DNA from: Selaginella moellendorffii
Taxonomy: Eukaryota; Streptophyta; Lycopodiopsida; Selaginellales; Selaginellaceae
Assembly: GCF_000143415.4 (NCBI RefSeq)
Contig: NW_003314276.1
Span: forward strand, 29,491-93,490
Direction: 5' to 3'
Length of the DNA stretch: 64,000 bases
Positions 47,347-59,175 of the stretch are shown piece by piece; within the stretch, counting starts at the first letter, position 1; each line of letters begins with the position of its first letter. A model generated the notes under the pieces. It saw nothing but the letters and a program-made list of their open reading frames with translations. It was not told the DNA's origin and made no database searches. The position numbers and the translations under genes are program-made.

Positions 47347-50101
47347 GTCTGCCCCACTTGGGAAGATCGACATCCTCATCAATGCATACTCTAGTCTAGA
47401 ATACCGGCAAGGAAACAACTCCAGAAAAAGTTCACGATATTCACACTATGTGAGAAATGCACCAACTTAAATGAATTAGGGGTAACCTTTTTGTCTAATG
47501 CGGATGCGCTACCCACTCAAACACCTTCTGGCCCTCGCCGACAAGGAAATGACCAACGAGTCAGCCACCCTTGCTACTCTGGATGTTACCCAGCTACAAA
47601 AGTGTGATATACCCCTACCTGCAAGGACATAGAGAGAGAAGCCCCAACCCTCCTAAGCAAAGAAACCAAACCCGTCAGTAAGGTTTAGATAGACTACTGT
47701 AAACATGCAGTTAGAGTTGTTTACACGGTGACGCCCTTTTAATGGAATAAAGCACATCAACAAAGAGGCGGGTTATGTGACCAATTGAAAGTAGCTACCC
47801 CATGACTAAAGATTTCACCATGCACACAAAATGCCAAAGCCAGTCTGCCTTTACTAGCCCAAACTCAAATATCAATATATGGACTAAAAGTCATAGACAA
47901 TGATATCTTTGAGATTTAATTATTAGTGAATATATCTTAGATTAGAACACAAAAGTATTCCAAGTAAGTTATCATCCGATAAATCAGTATTATAGGATAG
48001 GAACCACCAAGATCACTATTATGGGAAAATATAGGATTCACCATCCAACAAAATTCAATAGCCAGTGTATCATCAAGGAAACTCAATGATAAAGCTTAAC
48101 TACCTAAGATGGTAGACAGTATGCCAAACAACTTACTAAAGATAACTCAAAGAACACAAAGTATCATTGACTAGCAAATAAAATGCTCGCGAATGTATGA
48201 CCCAAAGGAAATAACATCCCACGCTATCAGAACTAACTCAAGCAATGATCAATAGAAAAGAATGAATGTTGCAAAACCAACAAACATAGTGTTCATGCCA
48301 ACCATTGCACCAGCCAATCTGAATAGATCCTGGTCAAAAATAGGAAGGAACCAGAATTGCTTTATTAGAAACCAAACCCATCGGTAAGGTTTAGATAGCC
48401 TACTGTAAACAGACAGTTGTTTACACGGTCACGCCCTTTCAACGGAATAAGGAACATCGACAGAGAGGCGGGTTATGTGACCAGTCGACAGTAGCTACCC
48501 CATGACTAGAGATTTCAACATGCACACAAAGTGCCGAAGCCAGTTTGCCTATACTGGCCCAAACTCAGAGATCATGATATGGACTATATCAAAGTCGTAG
48601 ATAATGATATCTTAGAGACTTAATTATCAGTGAGTAAATTTTATATTGGAACACAAAAGTATTCCAAGTAAGTTATCATGTGATAAACCAGTATTAGAGG
48701 ATAAGAACCACCAAGATCACTATCATTGGAAAACATAGGATTCACCATCGAACAAAATTTAATAGCCAAACTATCATCAAGAAAACTCAATGATAAAACT
48801 TAACTATCAAAGATTGCAGATAGTATGCCGAACAACTTACCAAAGATAACTCAAAGAACATAAAGTATCATTGACTTGCAAACAAAATGCTTGCGAATGT
48901 ATCACCTAAAGGAAATAACATCAAAATTTATTAGAACTAACTCGAGCAATAATCAACAGAACATAATGAATGTGGTAAAACCAACAAACACTTAGTCATG
49001 CCAACTATTGCACTAGCCAGTTTGAATAGATCTCGGTCAACAATACAAAGGAACCCAAGTTTCTTTTAGCAAGTGTCAGCTATATCCTATTGATATCTCA
49101 AACCTAAAAGACAACAAACCACAAAGAATATGTGGTAATGCAAAAAGCCAAAAGCTATCAAAGAGAACAACTAACTATCATGAAAGATCATCAATCATCC
49201 CATCAATGAAGAGATACATAATCATCATCGAAAAAAGAATCTACCATCCCAAAGAATGGCAAATCATTCTAAATCAATAATAATCAAGAAAAACCTTTAA
49301 CAAGGATAATCAACTATCCTAAATGATAATCAATCATCACTAATGATTGCTAGATGCAAAAGCCAACTTCAACATCAAAGCTAATGAGCCAAAATGCCTT
49401 CCCCAACAACTTCAAATAAATGGAACAATGAGCATAAAAACTCAAGGAACTGAAAGTTTGAAGAAGCCTATAGCTAAGTTGTGCCTAACAATGATCACAA
49501 GTCTTGCATGAATTAACTTCAATGCTAAAGAGAAATCATGGTACAACCCATAATATCCCCCTCAACACATCTATAAGCTAAACTTCATAATGCCAAAGCT
49601 AATCAAGAGCATTTCTACATTAATCCAAAAGCTAAGCAAAACAAAGCTATGCTCAACAAGTGATCATCTAAACCAATCCTCTATGAATCCATCTATAGCA
49701 AGACGTAAGTCTTTTCATAACAAGCACAAGAAGAATCATCAATGACCAATATCCAAATCTAATAAGGATTTAAATATTCTAACATCAATCACTAACTCTT
49801 CCTCTTGTAAAGTTAGCATAGTCCACAACTAAATCACTTTTCAAGGAAAAGCCAAAGCTCAACCCCTACTAAACAATCACGTCTAGAACACAATTAACTC
49901 AAACTTGCTACTCAGTTTGTTTGAACGTCCAAATAGTTGCTAACTAGCAAATGCATGAATGTCAATAACACAAAGCTATAACTAAATCATTAACACTATC
50001 TTCATCAAGACTCATGAAACTCAATATCAATTCTACAAAGAGATATCTCATTTCACTCGAATCTCAAGATCAATAATGTCAACGACAAGGCATCATGTTA
50101 A
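47347..50101 (-). mobile_element. Family C internal region with a 0.7-kb tandem duplication
   Basis: The first bases hold the purine-rich tract before the LTR (minus strand AAGTGGGGCAGAC). A segment starting near 47658 (AACCCGTCAGTAAGG) is repeated from 48366 (AACCCATCGGTAAGG) for roughly 700 bases. The rest matches the other C internal copies, up to the D element at 50102. No coding region recognised. Confidence 0.72.
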
Positions 50102-50608
50102 TGTAAGCAACCAAAAAGAACAACTCAAGAAACAATCCATAGAGTTCAAATATAAACGGAAAGGGCCTCTGAATAAGAGTGCACCCCCTTTTCCAATTGG
50201 TTAAGGGTCTTGGGATACTTGGGGTTAAGTGTCTTTAGGTTTGAATAGTACTGGGTTGGGTGACCTCTCGGGAAGTCCAAACTTAGGAGCTTACATTTGG
50301 TATCAAAGCGGTCTCAGGTCCAACTCTGTTGATTTGCTAGGGGAATCACACCATATGTTGATTGACATCTGGCTGGTCCAATTTGCTCCTGCTAGGCTCG
50401 ACCCGAGGGGTAGGGTGTCAAGAGAGCAGGGCTCTTGGGAGAGCTGCGGCCCTCAGTTTCCGTTCACGAGGGCATGAACTTGCAGGGAAGCGTGGTAGAT
50501 TGTAAGCAACCAAAGGGAACAATTCGAGAGACAATCCATAGGGTTCAAATATAGAGGGAAAGGGCCCATGAATAAGAATGCACCCCCTTTTCCAATCGGT
50601 TAAGGGTC
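50102..50608 (+). mobile_element. Miniature LTR element, family D (TRIM-like)
   Basis: A first LTR (50102-50295, 194 bp, TGTAAGCAACC to GGAGCTTACA) is followed at once by TTTGGTATCAAAGCGG, a primer site. A 205-base internal part without coding comes next, then a purine-rich GGGAAGCGTGGTAGA, then a second LTR (50501-50608) cut after 108 bases at a C-LTR junction. Size and layout fit terminal-repeat retrotransposons in miniature. Confidence 0.82.
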
Positions 50609-50868
50609 TGCGTATTGAGATTGGTCCCTCAATATCGCTACATGATAGCTTACCGTGTCTACCAAACACTCTCGCTATATTGCCCTTTGTGTTAGCCTCA
50701 ATTCGGTCCCAAATGCTAATTATGGAAAGTGTCTAGATTTGCTCATTTGGGATATCTACGGAATGTAGAGATTGGCCTGAACACAATGGTGTTTGTCTGG
50801 TGTCCAAATTCGCATTCTAGCGCCATTCCATATTTAGTAAGTTTTGAGCTTGTCCCAGAGACTTATGA
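50609..50868 (+). repeat. Family C LTR, middle fragment
   Basis: Corresponds to the C-LTR part from GCGTATTGAGATTGG to TTGTCCCAGAGAC. Both ends are broken. Confidence 0.75.
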
Positions 50869-52092
50869 CACCCAACACCACTAACTTTTGTTCACAACAT
50901 GGACAAGCTGGAGAAGAAGAATGGACGTGGAAGCCACCAATATGGATTTGGCAGCACATGTTCAGGAACGAAGGCACGTGTACCTCCCCGAGTCGACAGA
51001 GTTCCACATCAGGAACTTCGGAAGCTTGGAGCTCAGACATCACGGGCTCGAGTACCAGTTCTACTTCGTCCCCCTCGTCCCACCCCCCCTAAAAATCTTG
51101 AAGAGCTCTTTCCCGGTTTCGAGCGTGTCGAAATCGGACTCTATGGTTTATAGAGGATAAACTAAATAAAACCCCATTGACAACATGGACAAGCTTATGC
51201 CACTCTCTTTCTGACCAAACTCAACACTAATCCAACACCAAGCTACTCAAGGAGAAATAGCAAGGTTCCCTGGAAAAGAATTGAGCATTGCAACCCAAGT
51301 CTTCCAATAGCAAGCCTAGACAAAATGGTTTAGCACTTCACCGCTATCTATTCCATAACTCACTATTTGTAAGACCATCATTTCCGATATGCACCAAGAT
51401 AGGGACTCTTGATTGCATAATGTGAACACAAGCAATGAGTCACTCTAGGTGCAAATCATCTCTCCAAGAGAAGAAGATGATTTACGTGTTTGATCCTTCG
51501 TCCCCGGTAACTCTCTTTTCAGTCTCATCTTTGACTAAACTTCAAGCTTGCTTTCACACTGCCTTCATTTCAATCCAAGAAAAGTTTTATGAGAGAGCAT
51601 GGCAATGACTATGTGAATCAATAGAGTAATCCCTATAGTCTTGATCAATCCACTTATAATCATGCCTAAGAAGGATCCACTAGTGCCGTGCTAAACAGCT
51701 ACGGACCAACCTATTTGCCATTCATAGCAAACCCAAGGTAGATTTACTTTCACTCATGGTACAAGGAACAACTCATGGAACCAACAGTAGGCTAACATTA
51801 ATTCTGCCAACTCAAAGTGTAACCTTGAGTTGCTAATGTGCCTCACTCACGAGCCCAAGCACAAACTCATGTCAAACATAACATCTTAATCCATCTTTTG
51901 AGCCCAAGAGCAAGCCCATATTATTATGGCACAAAAAGGTAACAAAAATCCATACCCAAGGAACCATTGCAAAGCCTTTGCACCAAAACGTGTACCCACT
52001 CAGATCATCATTTTCATCTCTGCGTATGCAACGAGACTAGTTTCCCAATCTCATTGGATAGTACTCGCCGAGACTCATCCTCTAATACCAAA
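50869..52092 (-). mobile_element. Family C leader region, minus orientation
   Basis: Matches 28190-28900 and the leader of the 54580 copy. It adjoins the LTR at 52093 through the primer site relic ATACCAAA. It is interrupted by the 270-base insert at 50910-51179. Confidence 0.72.
50910..51179 (+). other. Insert flanked by a 16-bp target duplication
   Basis: ACAACATGGACAAGCT occurs at 50894-50909 and again at 51180-51195. Other C copies have this site once. The 270 bases between are richer in G and C than the surroundings, are open in three plus-strand frames and end in an A-rich stretch (AAACTAAATAAAACCCC). A long exact duplication plus an A-rich end fits a LINE-made insertion of an RNA copy. 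The source gene is not recognised. Confidence 0.65.
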
Positions 52093-53179
52093 TGTAGCGC
52101 AAGTGGTTTTTACCCTTTACCCTATAGTGATTTACTATAGGATAACACCACGAAGCAGAACCTAAACCCTCCATGTGCCATGTGTCATATGCCACGTGTC
52201 CAAAGGACAGTGGTGTGAAACCTGAAGTTCAGGGCCTTGGGCCACTGTACAAAAGAACAGTGCCAAACTTCTGAGCATAAAGCCAAGGAGTGACGGAACC
52301 GAATCACGGAGCAACTCCCGAGCATACAACCCAAGGAGTGAAGGGACAAGAGGCCGAAGCATCTTGGAATAGTCCTAGAGCAACTAGCATCCCAATGCCA
52401 GGACCAGCATGCAAAACAGAGCCAAATGGAGTCTAGTGTTATTTCGGCATACTGGTGGCCTAACGTGAGGATATGGGTACTCCACCAGCTAGCATAGTGT
52501 GGAGCTTGGGCTTAGACCCAAGCTGGACGTAGAACAAGGACAGGTACGTAAGCGGGAGCTAGACTATGCCTCAGGTTGGTCGGCCATGCCCGACCTACCC
52601 ACTATCCCTACTAACATTTTGGAACCCCCCACAGCTCCCCCCCCCCCCCCCCCCCCCCTTAAGGAACACATGCTTTGACCCCAAGCCTCCCTTAGTATCA
52701 GCAATTAGTCTCTGGACACAGGACAAACACCATTGTGTTCAGACCAATCTCTACATTCCGTAGATATGCCAAATGAGTGAATCTAGACACTTTCCATAAT
52801 TAGCATTTGGGACCGAATTGAGGCTAACACAAAGGGCATGATAGCGACGGTGTTTGGCAGACATGGTAAGCTATCATGTAGCGATATTGAAGGACCAATC
52901 TTAATACGCGAGGGTTCTTGTCAAGCTAGTCCAAGACGGAGCAAAAGAGAACTAAAAAGCTAGGCAAAGTATGCTTAGCTAAATAGACATTTAGGAATTC
53001 TGTCCTTATGCTCATCCGGCCAAGTACAGATGCAAAGTCCAGTTTACTAACACTTGAACAAGAGGGGCTGATAAAGGGTCCAGCAATACCGACCTCCTGC
53101 CGTCGTGGCAGTAAGGAAAGAATATCCAAAAGGACTAGACGATAGGTAACTGTCGATACCCGAAGTCACATTTGCGACA
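52093..53179 (-). repeat. Family C LTR, complete, minus orientation
   Basis: Bounded by TGTAGCGC at 52093 and GCGACA at 53179, as expected for TG...CA ends in inverse orientation (1087 bp). It carries a 22-base C run (52637-52658), the complement of the poly-G tract. Leader sequence lies on its left and purine-tract sequence on its right, so it may be shared by two tandem elements. Confidence 0.88.
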
Positions 53180-54417
53180 CTTTGTCCCCCTTGGGAAGAT
53201 CAACGTCCTCGTCGATGCATACTCCAATCTAGAATACCACCAAGGAAACAACTCTAGAAAAAGTTCACTGTATTCACATTATGTGAGAAATGCACCAACT
53301 TAAATGAATTAGGGGTAACTTTTTTATCTAACGCGGATGCGCTACCCACTCAGACACCTTCCGGGCGTCATCGACAAGGAAATGACCAACTGAGTCAGCC
53401 ACCCTTGCTGCTCTGGGTGTGACCCAGCTACAAAAGTGTGATATGCCCTTGCCCGCAAGGACATAGAGAGAGAAGCCAGAGGCCCCAACCCTCATAAGCA
53501 AAGAAACCAAACCCGTTGGTAAGGTTTAGATAGACTACTGTAAACAGGCAGTTAGAGTTGTTTACACGGTCATGCCCTTTTAACGGAATAAGGAATATCG
53601 ATAAAGAGGGGGGCTATGTGACCAATCAATAGTAGTTACCCCATGACTAGAGATTTCAACATGCACACGAAGTGCCAAAGCCAGTCTGCCTATACTGGCC
53701 AAAACTCAAAGATCATGATATGGACTATATCAAAGTCGTAAACAATGATATCTTAGAGACTTAATTATCAGTGAGTAAATTTTATATTGGAACACAAAAG
53801 TATTCTAAGTAAGTTATCATGTGATAAACCAGTATTAGAGGATAGGAACAACCAAGATCACTATCATTGGAAAACATAGGATTCACCATCGAACAAAATT
53901 CAATAGCCAAACTATCATCAAGAAAACTCAATGATAAAACTTAACTATCAAAGATTGCAGATAGTATGCCAAACAACTTATCAAAGATAACTCAAAGAAC
54001 ACAAAGTATCATTGACTAGCAAGAAAAATGCTCGCGAATGTATCACCCAAAGGAAATAACATCGAAATCTATCAGAACTAACTCGAGCAATAATCAATAG
54101 AACATAATGAATGTGGTAAGACCAACAAACACTTAGTCATGCCAACTATTGCACTAGCCAATCTGAATATATCCCGGTCAACAATACAAAGGAACCCAAG
54201 TTGCTTTTAGCAAGTGTCAACTATATCCTATTGATATCTCAAACCCAAGAGACCAATCCAGAACAAACTATAAAGAACATGTGGTAATGCAAAAAGCCAG
54301 AAGCCATCAAAGAGAACAACTAACTATCATGAAAGATCATCAATCATCCCATCGATGAAGAGATGCATAATCATCATTGAAAAAAAGTTACCTAGCTGAG
54401 ACACCTTCCTCACATAG
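53180..54417 (-). mobile_element. Family C internal region, 3' part
   Basis: Repeats the sequence at 47347-48500 (purine tract, then GAGTCAGCCACCCTTGCT-type text). It stops at the short LTR E. Confidence 0.72.
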
Positions 54418-54579
54418 TGTAGCGCATGTGATCATGGGATGAGATTTGGATATACTGTCACCGTGGATCCTTAGAACCTTGGGGGATAAATGGGAATAAA
54501 ACAGCCACTAAGGGCTCTCTCATCAAGCAATTGCCCCTTTTCGAATTGGTTTAAGGGGAGAAAGATAGGGTGCACTACA
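54418..54579 (+). repeat. Short LTR, family E (162 bp)
   Basis: Runs from TGTAGCGCATGTGATC to GGTGCACTACA and is followed by a primer site TTTGGTATCAAAG. It shares CCCCTTTTC-AATTGGTT text with LTR D but is otherwise different from LTR C, although the internal sequence that follows is of C type. Confidence 0.65.
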
Positions 54580-57119
54580 TTTGGTATCAAAGAATGAGTC
54601 TCAGCGAGTACTATTCAATGAGATTGGGCAACTACTCTCGTTGCATACGCAGAGATGAAAATGATGATCCGAGTGGGTACACGTTTGGGTGCAAAGACTT
54701 CGCAATGGTTCCTTGGGTATGGATTTGTTTACCTTTTTATACTATAATAATATGAGTTTGCTCTTGGGCTCACAAGGATGGATTTGAGGTGTACCATTTT
54801 ACACGAGTTTGTGCTTGGGCTCGTGACTGAGGTATATTAGCAACTTGAGGTTTCACTTTAAGTTGGCAGAATTAATGTTAGCCTATCAGTGGTTCAATGA
54901 GTTGTTCCATGTACCATGGGTAAGAGTAAACCTTCCCTAGGTTTGCTGTGAGTGGCAAGTAGGCTAGTCCATAGCTGCTCAGCACGGCACAGTGGATCCT
55001 TCCTAGGCATGATTACAAGTGGACCAATCAAGACTATAGGGATTAGTCTACTAGTTCAAGTAATCATTGCCATGCTCTCTCATAAACTTTTCTTGGATTG
55101 AATTGAAGGCAGTGTGAACGCAAGCTTAAGGTTTAGTCAAAAGATAAAACCGAAAAGAGAGTCATCAAGGATGAAAGATCAAACACGTAAATCATTTTCT
55201 CTTCTTGGAGAGATGATTTGCAACGAGGTGTGACTCATTACTCGTGTTCATATTATGCAATCAAGAGTCCCTACCTTGATGCATGTTGGAAGTGGTGGTC
55301 TTACAAGGAGTGAGTCATGGCATGGATAGCGGTGAAACACTATACCATTTTATCTAGGCTTACTATTGGAAGACTTGGGTTGCAATGTTTAATTCTTTTC
55401 TGGGGAACCTTGCTATTGCTCCTTGAGTAGTCTGGTGTTGGATAAGTTTTGAGATTGGTTAGAAAGAGAGTGGCATGAGCTTGTCTGTGTTTATATCATA
55501 TCCATGTGATAATGAGCAATGTGTTTATGAAGTTGCTTGGTTAAACAATGATCAACCCCAAAGTGGTTGATGGTGAAGCTAGTCTACTTGCACAAAGTAG
55601 CATTGTAGTAGCTTTGATTGGATTCTCGGTGGTGATCCATTATGTTAAGCTTAAGTTGGTACCTTGTTTCATTGAGAATGCCCATTGAGGTGTTGGAAAT
55701 AGGGTTATAGCATTCACTTGCTATAGCTTGTTGGTTGATCCGTTAGCACTTGGAGTAGATTATTGGATGGAGAAGGTATGTAGTTGAAGCATTGACATCG
55801 CTAACACTTGTGTTAGTGGAAGTGGCATTGTTATTTCGAGTGATGAGGAATTTTCCTTAGAGCTTGATTTTCCATGTCATTTTTCTTGTTAGTATTTTGG
55901 CTTCACATTGGATCTTCAAGATGGTTGAAGAAAAATGTTAGTGCAATATGGATATCCGAAGATGTGGTTTTCGTGATCAAGCCTTTGATATTCATTTTGC
56001 ACTTTGAGGATGTCGGTGTTGGATATCAGTTAGATGGGCAAAGATGTTCGATGCTTAAGCATGCTATGGGGTCATGAGAATTTATGTTAAGGTGAACTTA
56101 TGTGAAGTTGTTGGTAGGAGAAACTTGGTTGAGTCTTGAAAGTTTGTATTCCTAGACTGAGAGTCATTCTTTCTCTAGCATGGAAATTTTCTACAAATTT
56201 TCTTAGGCTTTTCCAATGGCTGATCTGTTGATCACTTTGTCTGAAAACCATTCTATTTTTGTAAGCCAATACAAACTAGTGAAGGGGTTGGAGTTGACTT
56301 CGGTTGGCTTAGACCTTGGTAAGTAGTTTGTATGATGTGAAACGAAAGGGGATGTTGACATTTTGGGGTTAAGGCAATTGAGTTGGATAGAGTCTGGAGT
56401 TGCTGTAGAAAAGTGGCCGTTGCACTTTTCTAGAAAGGTGACCCTTGTGCGTCTCTTTTATAGCGTTTTGCTTGGTGGTAGGTTGCACCTTGCATTTTGT
56501 TAGACTCTATGAGAGTAATGAGTTTTCACTGATCTTGACTTAGTCTTGGTAGCCCTGTGCCTTGGCTAAGGATGGTGATGTCCAACTTCGTTGTTTGAGT
56601 TTGAGGTGTTGGTACCCATACTATAGCTTTGTCTAAGAGGAGGTTGTGTACCGATATGAGTCCATTTCATGGTCTTCACTTTAGTTTCGACTGAGTGTTG
56701 ATCGCATAGCTAGCCTCTTCAAGACATGCTCAGAGCTAGTGGCTAAATGTTTTAGTGAGCTTATTGCAGTTGAGTTGGATTCGAGTGGTTATTTAGTTTG
56801 TGCTTGTCTATGAACTTTTATCTTGTACCTGGGGTATCACGTTCATGTTGGACAAGTATATAACTTGATGACAAGAGTTGGTGTTTGGGTCTTGTGAAGG
56901 CAAGTTGAGGAGTGATTGTTAGTTGCTTTGCAACTAGTGATTACTTGTAGACTTAGTTGAGGACTGTTGACACTTGCTTTGCTCGATGATGATTAGCAGT
57001 GATGGGCTTGCTTTACCGGATGGTGTTGTGGAGGATCGTGTCATTAGACTTACATGGGTTTTCCATGATGGCATATCGATTCTACCTCTGTCGATATCAT
57101 TTGGTGACGTTTAGTCTAT
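54580..57119 (+). mobile_element. Family C internal region, plus orientation
   Basis: Starts with the C leader (ATGAGTCTCAGCGAG) and runs for 2.5 kb, matching the complement of 26,000-28,900. It ends at a deleted LTR C at 57120. No coding region recognised. Confidence 0.72.
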
Positions 57120-57384
57120 TGTAGCGCAAGCCAGTGCAAGACAAAGCAAAAGAGAACTAAAAAGCCAGGCCAAATATGCTTGGCTAAATAGACACTTAGG
57201 AATTCCATCCTTATGCTCATCTGGCCAAGTACAGATGCAAAGTCCAGTTTACTAACACTTGAACAAGAGGGGCTGATAAAGGGTCCAGCAATACCGACCT
57301 CCTGCCATTGTGGCAGTAAGGAAAAAGTGTCCGTAAGGACTGGCCGACAGGTAACTTTCGATACCTGAAGTCACATTCGCGACA
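57120..57384 (-). repeat. Family C LTR with large internal deletion
   Basis: Only the last 11 bases of the LTR (TGTAGCGCAAG on the plus strand) and the first 255 or so remain, ending at GCGACA. Confidence 0.75.
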
Positions 57385-58480
57385 CTCCCCCCCCCCCCCC
57401 CCTAGGATCAGCCAATGCTCTGCCCAGCCTCTTGCTTTCACTCGAAGTTCTTCCCAGAAGAGGGTCCGAGCCTGCCCTTTGGTTGGGGCATAGATGTTCA
57501 TGATCCCCACTCACCCAAAGTGCAAGCTGAGCACTAGGAGCTACACTCTCCCCGGCACAACCACTTCATGATCACTTGCTTGTGCCATCCATCTGGTGGA
57601 GACCACAATAGCTGTGCCACCCCCTGGCCTGGACTGAGCTGTTACTGCCGCATTCCACCAAGTTTTCCCTCTCATACTGAAGTTGTAGTCCGGTTCGGTG
57701 TCCATCTTGTGTTCTTGTATGCATAGGAAGTCTATCCTGCCTTCCAGTCCCAACTCCCTTACATGCGACTTGAGTTGGATTTTTTTGTGGAGCCTGCTGT
57801 CCGTGGAACTGAGGCCTCAACAGTTCCACGTAAGAAATGTTATGGTCATCATGGTGCGACATACTTCGAGGAGAACCTGTTGGTGCTTGGTTGCACCCTC
57901 CACTCTATGGATATGGTCTATACTGCTGTTGTCTTCCCTCAGAGTCTGGCCCAAGAGAATCCCCACACCATGTATTTTGCAAATCCTATTCATTCTATTA
58001 TCGCTCGCTCCATCCGACTCTGGTAGTCCTCGAGAGCTACTATTTCTAGGAATGTTGCAATCCCTCGCTAGACCAGCCAGTTTTCTGCCTCTGTTGTTGC
58101 TAGCTCTCTCTTTAGGGGAATCCATTGGATCGCCAAGTTCACTATTTTAGGGATTACCATCTGGAAGCCTTCCTCGCTGGTTTCACCTGGGGGCCCTTCA
58201 AAGAGCCTACTCTTGGAGCTGGATCCTGCTACTGGTGGGGCCATCGAGAACCTAATATGTGGGGTGCAAGTTGGTTCTCGTTATAACAGCACCTTTTCTT
58301 CCTCCACTGGAAGTTTGAAAGGTCGTTCTAGGGCTGGTTTCCCCATCCTTGCTATGCATGCCGCTTCCTGGTGGCCCACCTTCTGGCAGAATATGCATCT
58401 TCTTCCTATGACTTATGTTTGGACCCTGATGTATTGTCCCAAGACGGCCAGCTCTGTTGGGGTCTCTGCCGGAGAGTCAT
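57385..58480 (-). mobile_element. LINE fragment: ORF1 zinc knuckle and ORF2 endonuclease
   Basis: On the minus strand, near 58410-58370, ORF1 has a CCHC knuckle, CIFCQKVGHQEAAC. ORF2 begins near 57860 with TFLTWNC-stop-GL, where the family motif is WNCRGL. The endonuclease core follows: DFLCIQEHKM with the catalytic Glu, GGTAIVV, and NIYAPTKGQARTLFWEEL near 57500. The domain is cut at 57385 by a C-LTR fragment and a 16-base C run; the upstream end is cut by family B at 58481. Stops and frame changes show it is dead. It may be the same LINE type as at 15656-17507. Confidence 0.85.
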
Positions 58481-59143
58481 TGTGAGACACAAAATCCCTA
58501 GGCCCCAAAGTGGAGCCGGAAAGGGTGCCACGTGGTAGTGGCTGAAGCGAGAGCCAAACGAGTGTAACACGTTTGGACCAAAAGCTCCGACTTGAAAAGT
58601 CAAGAGCGGGAGTGGAACTCCCAAAGAAGTGCTCGAGGAACGAGCACGAAGCGAGCAAAAAGCGAGGCTCCAAAAAGGGACCCAAAAGGACCAACACATG
58701 ACACGTGGAAGTGTCCGAGATGGACTCGAGTTGGAGTCCGAAGTGGAGTCCGAGATGGACCCAAGAGGGACCCGAAATGGAGTCCGAGATGGAGTCCAAG
58801 ATGGACCCGAAATGGAGTCCGAGATGGAGTCCGAGATGGACCCGAGATGGACCCAAGATGGAGTCCGAGATGGAGTCCGAGATGGACCCGAGATGGACCC
58901 AAGATGGAGTCCGAGATGGAGTCCGAGATGGACCCGAGATGGAGTCCGAGATGGAGTCCGAGATGGACCCAAAATGGAGTCCGAAATGGAGTCCGAGATG
59001 GAGTCCAAGATGGACCCGAGATGGAGTCCGAGATGGAGTCCGAGATGGACCCGAGATGGACCCGAGATGGAGTCCGAGATGGAGTCCGAGATGGAGTCCG
59101 AGATGGAGTCCGAGATGGAGTCCGAAGTCGAGACCGAGACCGG

Positions 59144-59175
<32 letters not shown>

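Noticed and set aside
53290-53400. A-box-like text (TGTCTGAGTGGGTAGCGC on the minus strand) in family C internal DNA, considered as a tRNA-derived SINE
   Set aside because: No B box at the right distance and no cloverleaf. It is kept only because it lies in a repeated element.
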